Assembly: GCA_033030425.1 (NCBI GenBank) | Contig: JAUFSD010000022.1 | Location: 930,001-994,000 of the forward strand | DNA: 64,000 bases | Reading direction: 5' to 3' | DNA from: Verpa conica | Lineage: Eukaryota; Ascomycota; Pezizomycetes; Pezizales; Morchellaceae | In this document: positions 26,659-37,992 of the stretch, one piece after another | How positions within the stretch are numbered: position 1 is the first letter of the stretch | Layout of the letters: each line of letters opens with the position of its first letter | Notes under the pieces: model-generated | What the model saw: only the letters and a program-made list of their open reading frames with translations | Databases searched by the model: none | Told to the model about the DNA's origin: nothing | Made by a program: the position numbers and the translations under genes

Positions 26659-29600
26659 TTTAGAAGATTATGAAGTTTAGAGAGTTATTAGGATTGTGAT
26701 AGTGTATCGAAAGGCTGTTGTAGATGGAGTTGAGACGGTGAGATGGAGGGGTGAAGAGGAAGGTGAGGTGGGTTAGTGGTTGTTGTGTAAACAATCGGAG
26801 AGAAAACGTTGCCCTGCCCTGCCCAAGCTGAGACAAAGCTCGCTAGTGGGGTTGAGGTGATCGCCGGCTGGCTGGGCGGAAATGGGTAGGTGCAGCCGCC
26901 TGCAGGAACTGACGGTGAAAGATTGGGGATTTGGCCTTTGATTAAGTGGAACTGTGCTTTTATCCGGCTTGTAGCTTTCACAGTATATCTCGCGTAATTC
27001 CTGCCTGGATCTCTCTGAAGAAAACCAAATCATCTCTACTGTAAAAAGGGTTTTTTGTTTACTATGTAGACTCTACCGTTGACTACTACTAGTACATGTT
27101 CTTATTATAAAGGCCTGACCCTTCTTTGCGAGAGGTCTAAGGCTATTGAGAATTCCTATAAGGTGAGAATAGATTCTCTAACTTACTATGTTGTCATATT
27201 AGATTTTCATAAATCAACATCTTCTTGACAATCGGGTGATATTCTATGACCCAGCAGATAAAATATATGAGCTTCGATCCACCCTAATCTATTTGATCTT
27301 AATTAATATCTTAACAATATAGCCTCTGAACAAACTTCATAACATGCCCTGGCTCCACTTCAACTCTACTGTATATATTGTTGTTTATGTTTCTGAACAC
27401 CTAGCTTGTGTATTCTAATGGAAAATTTTCATATCGTGGGGTAGTCCTCCCCACCTAGCAGATATCTCTGGGTATATTATAAGAGAATCAGAGTTTCTCC
27501 TAGTATAATCTTATCTCTACTTTAATTTTGTTCGAAAATACTCTGTTCCTGTTCATGTGTAGTCTTTCAGACTATACATTGGCCTTGAACCTAAAACTCC
27601 AAAAAAAAATTATCAATTAGTGCATAAAGGTTTGAACTGCATGTAATGGAGTTTGTACATTATATATGGCCTTATCGGTAAAAGTATTGGTGTTCAGAAG
27701 TGTGTAAACGTAGTTTCTTGTCTCTAAATAACCCCCCCCCCCAATATTGAAATACCTTTATATGCCTTAGGCATGTAATTATGGAAGTAAAGAATCTTAT
27801 TACTTGACTTGTCCATTAGATGGCCTAGCAATTAGACCTTTACCAACCTATCGACTTCTTATATATATTTAGTAAGTGATATTGAGATATCTTAACGAGG
27901 GGGGTACGAGGATGGCTCAACCAAAAGGTGCACTAGTAACATTCTGGATTTCTAAGAATGGCAGCCGACTTTATTCATCTAGTTACTTCAGTAATCAGAG
28001 ATATTACAGGCCCTAGATCTATCTCTAGCCTTAAACCTGTTGAGTTGGTTGAAGTAGATCATATAGTTGAGATTATACTTTGCGTGAATGTCTTACTTTA
28101 ATTTTAAACGAAGTACTTGTTCATGACCGATGGTAGCCGGTGGGTATTGAAGATCTGCGTGTTTTTGTCCTAGCTTGAAGCATGGCTAGGGGAGATGATG
28201 AGTAGTTATTTCGTAGATTACAGAAGTCATAACTTCTGTAGTCTAGATAAATTAATTGATTGTTTTTAATAGGTGGCATAGATAGAGAAACATAAGATAA
28301 AAAGTTCGAGAGCTAAAAAAGGCCACTAGTATATTACAACTCCGGAAAATAGAATCCAATTTAATGCGTTTTTATCTAGCAAATATTTAATAGTATCCTA
28401 GGGCCGGGTAGGGTCGTTCTTACTACTTGGGGACACTGCTCTAAAGTAGTACTAGCGGTTTAGTAGGAAATTATAGTAGACGTTCCATTAATGGAATAAG
28501 CAGAAATGAAGTGAGGAGATGTGTTTTTTCAGCTTGACAAAGAGATAATATCAAACTTTTAATGTCAACCTTCCATTTAAAATCGTCTAAGACATTTAGT
28601 AAACCGAATGATCACAGTAGTACGTAAGTTTGCTTTGGTGGATTAACTCACTGATATCTCCCCTAGGCGGATGTTCGTAGGTACCGTTGTGGCGAATAGT
28701 AGTATGTTGAAGAGGGAGCAATTTAACTATCGTTTATAAGCTCGGGGTACTCCAGCTATCATATTAGGATATGTTAATGTCCTTCAAGTCTACAATTAAT
28801 CTGTCTCATTCTCGCACATAAAGTTACACTCATTATAAGCTCAAGGTGGACTTTGAAATAGGTTTAGAATCTGAATTTGTATCATGTAGCCTTGAGATAT
28901 CGGATCTAACGCTAGAAGGTAGTTAACTCTGGCCTAATCCACAAGACCAAATACATAAAGACATACCTAGAAACAATTTAAGTTATTCTTTCGGGCTTAA
29001 TAGCCCCAAACAGGCAAAAGAATATTTTTCTAACTGATATTGGCTGTCAATTATGCGGTTACAACTAACTTATAAGTTGATTCCTCGTTGAAATTTTCTT
29101 TAATGATTGCTGCATGCGCATCTTGAGGTAGACCTCATATCGTAGTTTTCTCTATAATAAGAATCTCTAGAAACTCGCACCAACAATATAACTTGATCTT
29201 TATACGATCTAGTCAATTTTTGATTGTATGTTGGCTTATTATCTAGAAGTAAATTAACTTGTCAGCCCATCACTCCTCCCATAGACTCTATAAGATAAGC
29301 TAACAACCTCAGAGGTCTTCAAGGTGAGTACGATTATATATGAATCAACGGATCGTTGGTGTTTTGGAAGCTATAATCCATTCAGAGTACCAAGGTGTTT
29401 TTTTAGTCTAGCAGTAATCACAGCCCTCCATGTGAATACATAGCATACCCTTAAGAATAATGAAGTACATTAAAATTCCCCTATAGTCTATTATATTGTA
29501 TGTAGTTTTTGTACGTGTAGGTAAGCCTAAGCGTGTTAGGCCGATATTTAGTTTTTGTAATTCCCAGTAGATGGAGATTTATTCCCCGAGAATATTGCCG

Positions 29601-31718
29601 TTGTTTATGGTTTTAAACTTCCCCATAGATGGGTATTGTTCTGGAAGCAGAAACATACCTAGGACTGCTTGATCGAAAAAGATACTGACTATCTGGTATC
29701 CGGGAATCAATAGATTTTCCCTGACTTGTCGGTTCTAACGTTGAATGACTCCGTACCACCACGAACAAGATTTCAGGGGGTCTAATTCTAGGTTTCTTCA
29801 TACGTGAGAGAATTACGTTTGTAGGCGACTCTGTTTAATGGTTTGTGTTTTACTCTGTGTTTCATCAGCAAATTTGTATGTTGTATCTCTCTGGCGAAGT
29901 TATTTCTAGCCAGAGTCATTAATTGGCAATCAGCGTGGGTATCAATAGGTACTGCGCTGGGAGTAATACCAGGTTGAACTGATTCGAATAAGACTATTAT
30001 CAACTTTGCTCATTAGGTTGGAAATGGATATTCTTTTGCAATGATTTTAGTAGGCCCGGGGCGGTTCGGCTTGGTGTTCTTGGGTCTGAGTATGATTATC
30101 TTCTTACTAAAGTGCTTGTGGCGTATCCCCTCATATAGTAGCTATAGGTGAGAATAGGGCTACTTTGGTAGTGATTATAGTTCCTGTGAACGAGATATAA
30201 AGGTCTAATCGTAAGGGTTGGAGACCCGAAGTAGCAGATGTTGCATCCCAGAGAAGTAGACGATTTTGTGGACTCCCAGAATGTGACCCTGCAAACACTT
30301 GTTCCTAGTCTAGCGTAGTAATGGTGGCCTCCACTAAAACCGGGGTAAATTTTATCGGTATGTTGTAGGCGCGATAAAAACTGATAAGATAGTGGTAAAG
30401 TTTGCCGTCACTTTAGGCCTTTGAGAAGTGTACGTATTCGATGAGCGAGTGACTCTAATTGACTAGCCATCCGTAGAGTTAAAGAAAGTAATATTAAAAG
30501 ATGACATACGTATATATACCGGTTTAGGAAATATTAGCTAAGAATTCGTAAGTATTTCATGGGATTCTAAACACACAATGTTGAGGATTCTGAGAACATA
30601 ATGGCTAAGATAAATGCAATGGATAATAGTGTGGACCTATCGACTGGAATTATAAGTATAATAGTGTTTTTTAAGTTGGGTTTTCAAGCTCATAGAGCTA
30701 GCATAGAAGCCTTCTACGCGTGACAGAAACAACCTACTAGAAGGAACTAAATCTACTCCACGTAGGCGCGGTCTTGGTTTGGCATAGGACCAGTCAGGCA
30801 GAAAGGTACCTCCGAATATCATATCGGCAGCATGTAGGTACTAAGATTTGCTCTAACAGGGCAATAAAAGTGGCGGATTTAATGTAGTTCTATGGTAAGT
30901 GGAATAAATCAGCGACTATTCGATAATATGTAATATATCCTATTTGAATAGTGCAACAAACTTTTGGGGACTCAGAACCACGAAGAGGCAAACCATAGTC
31001 TTCCAGTTACGTACCAAACGAATGGTGGTTTTTAGTTTTTCTGGGAGAATAGATATTCTCCGCATTCAATAAGGGCTCTAATTAGTTAGTGGTCTCCAAG
31101 GTAGGCTCCTTGCCACGTGTTACACTGAAGATACCAAGTGCCTCTCCTACCCTATTAGTAGCCCCAAATATATTTTAGGGGTATTGTGTTGCTTAATTAG
31201 TGAATTGTATTTTGTTGGTGACTGCAAGGTAACAGAGACCTTAGTTGTACTAGTAATGTTAGCGAAATGTAGCAGAGCCTCAGAAGCTACTAATAACTTC
31301 AAATAATTAGAGAATGTTAAATTGGTTATATGGTTGTTTTTCCCATATTGAATGTTATGTTCTGATATATATAAGTATTTCCGTGTTGTCGTTTGCTCAT
31401 GTAGAGACTGCTAGACGTTAGTAGATACATGTACTTATCCAGATGCAGCCCCACCTGCGGGTTATCAGAACACCCACGTAGCCTTGGCGCCAAACGGCAG
31501 AAACAAAGAATCACAAGATATCGTGCCGAGGTGTTCAATGCAGGGGTTCTATAGCCTCGGCTCCCCCACGTTTTGTTTACCCCGGATTCTAGGAACGTCA
31601 GCTATTTAGTTAGCTACAGGATAACCACCTCCCTATAGCTAGATTCTAGAACCACCACCAACCTATCACTATCTGTATCAAACAAATCTATCATTCACAT
31701 TCAAATTCCATATCAATA
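26659..31718. other. 5-kb AT-rich gene-free block, decayed repeats
   Basis: 26659-27050 still has ordinary composition and contains the CDC4 promoter. From about 27050 to 31550 the sequence is strongly AT/TA-rich, stops occur every few codons in all frames, and no frame exceeds about 72 codons. This is what repeat-induced point mutation leaves of transposons, but only one short stretch (29788-30003) recalls a known domain. No RNA gene was seen. The block ends abruptly just before the enoyl-CoA hydratase gene. Confidence 0.6.
29788..30003 (-). pseudogene. Possible relic of a Copia-type RNase H region
   Basis: The minus-strand frame contains TPSAVPIDTHADCQLMTLAR, followed by NNFAREIQHTNLLMKHRVK. 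This weakly matches the Copia RNase H pattern of an aspartate (P...DN..A..LA.NP) followed by the H.RTKHI..RHH..R block. The match is partial, flanked by stops and based on memory of the pattern; it may be chance. Confidence 0.25.
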
Positions 31719-32722
31719 ATGTCTATCCTACCGCCTAACCTGAAATCCCCGCCGCCAAAAACGAAGACTACACTCCTCACCTTCCCAACTCCCCAGATCC
31801 TAGTAGTAACTATAAACCGGCCCCACAAAATGAACAGCATTGACACAGCTGGCCACTATGAAATGCACGAAGTATTCGAATGGTACGATGCAGAGCCTAG
31901 CCTCAGGTGCGCAATAGTAACAGGGGCAAAGGGAGGGAAAAAAGCTGCATTCTGTGCAGGGCAGGACCTAAAAGGTATTGGAACCAAAAATTGCACTCAG
32001 CACTTTACCATGAGGCCAGAAAAAAGCAAAAATGAGCTAACATTAGTAGAATGGCACGCATCTTTCTCCACACCCACAACCTCTTCCAAGGGTCCCTCTC
32101 ACCCACCGAGTGGCTTCGGTGGTATCTCGCAACGCACTGGTGTAAGTCTTCCTTCCCACATATCTCTCCACACACACACACACACACACCTTATAGCTCT
32201 AACACTGCCTAGAAAAAACCTGTAATTGCAGCTATCTCAGGTATGGCCTTTGGAGGCGGCCTAGAAATTGTCTTGAATACCGACCTCTCGCTTGCTACTC
32301 CTGAGTCCAGGCTGTCGTTGCCTGAGGCTCAGATTGGTGTTGCTGCGTTCGCGGGTGCATTGCCACGTCTTGCGATGCTGGTTGGGTTGCCGCGTGCGAG
32401 TGAGTTGGCTTATACTGGCCGTGTATTGACTGCGAAGGAGGCAGAGGAGTGGGGGGTTATTAATAGGGTTGTGGGGCAAGGGGAGGATGTGGTTGAGGCA
32501 GCGGTAGAGATGGCAAAGAGGGTTTGTAGGGCCTCACCGGATAGTGTGATTATTAGTAGAGAGGGGTTGAGGAGTGCGTGGGGGGCTGGTGAAATAAAAG
32601 AGAAGGTTAAAAGAGTGTGGGATGGTATTGGGGCGGAGTTGAGGGAAGGGGAGAATGTGAAAGAGGGGTTGAAGAGCTTCTTGGAGAGACGGGAGCCGAT
32701 ATGGAGGGATAGTAAACTGTAA
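31719..32722 (+). CDS. Enoyl-CoA hydratase/isomerase (crotonase family), three exons
   Basis: Likely hydrates 2-enoyl-CoA in fatty-acid or amino-acid breakdown; the precise substrate cannot be read from sequence. Exons are 31719-31974, 32050-32141 and 32213-32722, with introns of 75 and 71 nt; 285 residues. Junctions restore CAGQDLKEWHASFSTPTTSS and SQRTGKKPVIAAISGMAFGG. The oxyanion-hole motif AFCAGQDL and second motif SGMAFGGGLEIVLN are present. Both catalytic glutamates of true hydratases are kept: one in GGGLE, the other in SLPEAQIG. No mitochondrial leader is obvious and no C-terminal SKL is present (it ends IWRDSKL, which resembles a PTS1 because the last three residues are S-K-L); peroxisomal import is therefore plausible. 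Start chosen at the first ATG, with a CA-rich leader just upstream. Confidence 0.9.
32169..32189 (+). repeat. (CA)n microsatellite in an intron
   Basis: About ten CA units lie inside intron 2 of the enoyl-CoA hydratase gene, upstream of its acceptor at 32212. Likely length-polymorphic. Confidence 0.95.
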
Positions 32723-33022
32723 TGGTGAAAAGATAGAGTATAGTTAAATTTACCAATATATCATGGGTTAGGTTCAATATCACAATCACACGCTCTGATA
32801 ACAAGTAGAACCCTACAGAGTCACTCAAGATCTTCTATTCAAACACGCACGCTACACTTCAGGCTCGCTACGCCCTCAGCCAGCTCAGATATTTTCTCAT
32901 CATACAAGGTACTTCAAAAAGGAAAAAGAACGGACATCGCCTAACAGCTATGACCTAGCTTAACAGGAAGGATCACCACAAATGCTAACAAACTACGACA
33001 CAATCCATGGTGAGTAGTATTG
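32723..33022. other. Convergent 3' intergenic region
   Basis: 300 bp between the stop codons of the hydratase (plus) and EMC4 (minus). Nothing else seen. Confidence 0.6.
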
Positions 33023-33872
33023 TTACTGAAATGCGGATGCTGAGTATTCTATCGGTTGCCGTTCTCTTTCCCATGCTAGCCAGTCAGAGCGCGTGGTCCT
33101 GTAGGATATTAGTATATCTGTCTTTGTATGCCAGGTCTCAAGTACTTGGGCAAGACTACATGTAGGAATCTTTGGTTGAAATATCATATGAATGATAGGT
33201 TGAACCAGCACCCAGTCCCACCCTAGTACTTCGGACCCCCACAACCCTCAGCTGAAAGGACACATACGGTAGTAACCCCATTCCATTAACCTTCCAAATC
33301 CCTAAAGCAATAGTAGCAATCTGCAGCCCAATATATGCTAGTTTAACCGGCCAAAGTCGTGCGTGTGTCCTTTCATTATCGAATCGTGCGAAAGTAGAGC
33401 CAACGGTAGAGAGTGCCTTGAGCGGGTTCATAAAAAGCATTGCCGTCATCATAATACTAAAGATTTGGAGAGTGTTGCCGGACATGTACATCATTATCGC
33501 GTTCATTGGAATCGACTTTGCAGGAGCAAGAGCAAGCTCCCAGGCTTTTTTGAGGAACAGGTCATCAGTTTCAATGGGCGTGGGGGTGACGGGGGGTTTG
33601 ACTCCGGGTTTCTATTCGTGGAGGGGAGGGTTAGTTGGTCTGATCTGTGTGATTACGGCTCTGGGAACCTCGGAGCGGCTCGGACTAAGTAGAGAAGGGA
33701 GGAGAGAAGGGCTCGGAGGGGAACAAACAGCTTTATGGATAGAGTGCATAAATCCCGGCGGGTCCGGAATCGGGGAAACGGGTTTTGGGCGAGACGTGGG
33801 GAGGTTATTCAGATCAATGACCCACTGTGGACTGGGCGGCGGCGGAATGCGGGGAGGGCCGTTCGGAGCCAT
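33023..33872 (-). CDS. EMC4: ER membrane protein complex subunit 4 (EMC4), three exons
   Basis: EMC inserts tail-anchored and multipass proteins into the ER membrane; Emc4 is a small membrane subunit with a cytosolic N-terminus. Exons on the minus strand: 33872-33729, 33611-33268, 33098-33023; introns 117 and 169 nt; 187 residues. The N-terminus is Pro-rich (MAPNGPPRIPPPPSPQWVID). Exon 2 has the hallmark KKAWELALAPAKSIPMNAIM followed by MYMSGNTLQIFSIMMTAM, and a second membrane segment at LAYIGLQIATIALGIWKVN. Exon 3 restores GLLPTTRSDWLAWE, the conserved C-terminal motif. The 169-nt intron is long for this window, but both its ends and the phase fit. Confidence 0.92.
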
Positions 33873-34242
33873 GATTACGCTTTTGCAGTTTATGTATAAG
33901 ATAATGAATGAGTCTCAACGAGTGTGATAATTCCGGGGGCTATCGAACCAAGAGATTGTCGGGCGGGTCTGGTGGTGGAAGTGACGATGAAGAGAAGAAG
34001 AGGTGAGGTGAGGGATGGAAACAACTAAGCACCAATTTGGGTGGTCGGATGTGATTATGTCAGCTGCCCCCTTAGAGGTCCGCACCGGAGATCTCCAACG
34101 ACAAGAGAAGGAAGATCTCCAAGAACAGGCGGACAGTGACTGACAAAGAAGATTTCGTGCGGATTCTGTTCTATATACCGGGGTTCTCCTTGCTCGATTC
34201 TCTCATCATCTCTCTCTTTATCACCCAGATCCTTCATTCACA
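33873..34242. promoter_or_regulatory. Divergent promoter of EMC4 and AP-1 beta-adaptin
   Basis: 370 bp between opposed start codons. CT-rich runs (CTCGATTCTCTCATCATCTC) precede the adaptin ATG. No specific factor site was identified. Confidence 0.6.
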
Positions 34243-36797
34243 ATGGCCAGCGGCGGTGATGCTCGTTTCTTCGCGCGGGTATGTTTCCTCTGTAGCTATA
34301 GCAATCCTATTTCGTACCTATACAAGAAGATCTACTCTCTGACGCGTTGCCCACAATGGAACTGGGCACTCCCCCACCTCTAGGGCAAAGTAGCAGAGCT
34401 CCGTGCCGAACTCAATAGCGACAAGAAGGACAAGAATTTTGCGAGGAAGAAGATTGCGTTGAAGAAGATTGTTGCGAATATGACTATGAGCAATAATGAC
34501 ATGGCCGCGTTGTTCCCGGATGTCATCCAGTGCATGATGATCCCAACGCTGGAGATAAAGAAGATGTTTGTCCTCTGTCTACCCGCTTGAGCTTCTAGAG
34601 CTTGAGTCCGGGAGTTTCAGCTAGCTATGGACTATGGGCTAGTACTGATTCCTGTGGAATAGGTGTTTCCTCTTCCTCGTTAATTACGGCCGTGTGAAGC
34701 CCGATATGGCTCAACGTGCCCTCCCTACCCTCATATCAGACATGGAGGACCCAAATCCTCTTGTGCGTGCTCTCGCTCTACGCACAATGTCCTACATCCA
34801 CGTCCCGCAGTTCATTGAAGCTACAGTTGAGCCATTACGCCTCCTCCTCCGTGACAATGACCCCTACGTCCGCAAGACCGCTGCCTTTTGTGTTGCAAAG
34901 CTGTATGACCATGACCGTGATCTTGTGGAAGGCTCGGCGGGGAAGAATGGTTCACAGGGCCTGATTGAAGGGCTTAATGGTCTTCTAAAGGATGATAATT
35001 CGACAGTTGTGGCGAGTGCGTTGGTTGCGCTCATGGATATCTGGGAGAGGAATGAGAATATCAAGTTGACGATTGACCATACGAATGCGAGTAAGATAGT
35101 GCAGATTTTGCCGGATTGCTCCGAGTACGTATTTTCAGGATCATAAGCTCTCACTCACCCCAACTTGGGGTGAGCTATATTTGCTTACAAGACTATGTAT
35201 GCTGACCGCACCCTATAGATGGGGTCAAACATATATCCTCGAGGCGCTAATGGCTTACGTACCTCAGACTACTGATGAAGCCTGTATAATGGCCGAACGT
35301 ATCTCCCCACGCCTACAGCACTCAAACTCTTCCGTCGTATTGACCTGCATCCGTGTGATCCTCTACTTGATGAATTACATTTCTGACCCAAAAGAGATAT
35401 CCGCTCTCTGCCGAAAGCTTTCACCACCACTCGTAACTTTGTTGGCAAAGGGACCAGAGGTGCAGTACCTTGCGCTGAGGAATGCTTTACTGATTCTACA
35501 GAGACGGCCGGAGGTGCTGAGGAATGATATAAGGGTGTTCTTTTGTAAATATAATGATCCGATTTATGTCAAGGTTACAAAGTTGGAGTTGATCTTCATG
35601 CTGGCGAGTGAGGATAATATTGAGGAAGTTCTGACAGAGTTGAGAGAGTAAGTTGCTTTTTTCCTCCGGAGAATACGAGGGGCAAAGGTGGATTGCAGGG
35701 ATATTTGAAGAAACTTCATTGACCTCCCTCACCAATGGTTTTCTCCTCACCCTTCACTGCTGACACCATCTAGATACGCCACTGAGATCGACGTTCATTT
35801 CGTCCGCAAGTCTGTCCGCGCAATCGGCAAGCTTGCTATAAAAATCGAGCCCGCAGCTCGTCAGTGCATCAATACTCTCCTCGAACTCGTATCAACGAAA
35901 GTCTCCTATATTGTTCAGGAAGCCACGGTCGTAATCAGAAATATATTCCGCAAATACCCGAATCAATACGAATCCATCATTTCGACCCTCTGCGAGAACC
36001 TTGACTCCCTCGACGAACCTGAGGCGAAAGCGGCTATGATCTGGGTTATTGGGCAGTATGCGGACCGAATTGAGAACAGTGATGTGTTATTGGAGGACTT
36101 CCTATTCTCATTCCAGGATGAACCAGTTGAGGTACAGCTTGCGTTGCTCACGGCAACGGTGAAGCTGTTTATTCAACGGCCTACTAAAGGGCAAGATCTT
36201 GTGCCAAAAGTGCTGAAATGGGCAACTGAGGAGACAGATAATCCTGATTTACGAGACAGGGGGTACATGTACTGGCGGCTCCTCTCCGCCGACCCCGCAA
36301 CTGCTAAAAAAATAGTGATGGGGGAGAAACCCCCTATTACTGCCGAAACTGAGAAGCTAGACCCCGCAACACTCGAGGAAATGTGCCTCAACGTTGGTAC
36401 ACTAGCAACAGTGTACCTAAAGCCGGTCAACCAAGTGTTCCGTACGGCGCGACCAAAGCGACTTACCGACTCACCGGCACTACAACGACACCTGCTACCT
36501 ACCGCATTAGCTGAAGAGGCTTCTCGGCTGGCGTTAGGAAGCACAGTTAGTCCCGACGGTGGAAGCACGGATATGGGCGGTGACTTGCTAGGTGGTGATA
36601 TAAGAGAAGCAGTAGACCAAGCAGACGACTACTTTGCTGGTGTAGGAGGTGGCGGCATAGGTACAAATCCGTTTGCGGTCGGAGGAGGACCCGTCCAAGG
36701 AGGAGGACAATATGGTGAGTCTAAGTCTGATTCCGGGCAGAGTGAAGAGTTGTTTTGGAGTCGGTTGGAGAGTGGGCGGAGGGTTATTTTTTATTAG
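34243..36797 (+). CDS. APL2: AP-1 clathrin adaptor beta subunit (beta-adaptin), five exons
   Basis: Large subunit of the AP-1 adaptor, which carries cargo and clathrin at the trans-Golgi and endosomes. Exons are 34243-34278, 34384-34565, 34663-35124, 35219-35647 and 35774-36797, with introns of 105, 97, 94 and 126 nt; 710 residues. The Adaptin_N armadillo solenoid covers nearly the whole protein: [120 protein letters not shown]-type repeats to [10 protein letters not shown], then [20 protein letters not shown]. The tail is Gly-rich with no appendage domain, as usual for fungal AP-1 beta. A GTGAGT donor at 36715 could splice into a different short C-terminus; the last 25 residues are uncertain. 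Confidence 0.93.
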
Positions 36798-37992
36798 TAA
36801 GGTAGAAGGGGGGTTGTAATTATTGTACGCATGCTGACTAGACCGGTTACGGGTAGTCGTGAGTCAGGGTGTGCCGCAGGATTTATATTCGCCGAGTACC
36901 GGGGGAGACTTGTTGTTGCTGTAATAGTTTGATCAGAGGATAGATTGTTAGGTGATTGGGTATGATAGGATATATTTGCGAGAGGGAGGTTAGTATTTTG
37001 CTTATGTGTAAACAATTGAATACCTGCACTGTTTCTTCCTCTTAGAGGGTTGATGTAATTTTTGTTCTATCTGATATGGCATCTACCTTGACCCCTGAGT
37101 ATTGATGTTAAGGTTTGTCTCATATGGGGTTTATCATTGCCTCTCAATTGGCTCACTACTATATGCTGCCCTCTATTACTGTAATGACTTTTGATATATA
37201 CTTATAAACCTATCTTAAACACTTTAGGTCCGCCGTATAAGTTATTTTCTATGGTGATTACCCAAGCGTTTATTACTCACGTGTGGTTGATACTGGTCAC
37301 ATAATGTTACTTGTAGTTTTATGGTGATGTGGGATTATGGATTTGCTGCTGGCATGGGCTGGCATATTAAGGAACAAATACGTTCAGTATACTTTAGCGA
37401 GTTTGCTCATTAGAGATCACTCGGCCCCAACATAATAGTTTCGTCATCACCACTATAAGTGACATATAGAACGGGCTAGAGGCGTGGCACGAGGTCCCAC
37501 ATAATCTATGGGGAGCTCAGGTAGTAGACCTAGAAATGATATGTGAGATTTCGCTAACCATAACTATAATAGTGTTGTGAACTAACTACCCTTTAGTACA
37601 AAAGGAAACAATAGCCAACCTGATCAGGTTTGGGTGCCAAGACTCGTATAAACCGGGGAATTCTCTAGTGCAGCAACTTAATTTCTGATCTCCTGAATTG
37701 TTTTATTAGTTTCTCAGGCCAAGAAAAGTAGATCAATAGTAAAGTATTGAGTTACTCTACAAGAGAACAAATAGACATTGTAAGATACATATAGGTAGGG
37801 CGCTCACTAAACACGGGTACTTCCGGCGGCTCATATTCCCTGTTTCCTATATGTTACACGCCCCGCGTATCACGTGGACAACACCTCAAGTCCTCAACGT
37901 AGGCAACTACAACGTAAAGCAACCTCAAGTCCTAAAGAGAATACCTACCGTCACACATCTATAAGTTGTCAACCCCCGCAAGTCCCCCCAGA
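36798..37992. other. Intergenic region
   Basis: About 1.2 kb, AT-rich in the middle. Nothing recognised beyond the 3' end of the adaptin gene and the upstream region of the ankyrin gene. Confidence 0.5.

Noticed and set aside
36715..36790. Extra intron at the 3' end of the AP-1 beta gene
   Set aside because: A GTGAGT donor exists and a TTAG acceptor follows, but the result would be only two more residues before a stop; evidence is insufficient to prefer it.
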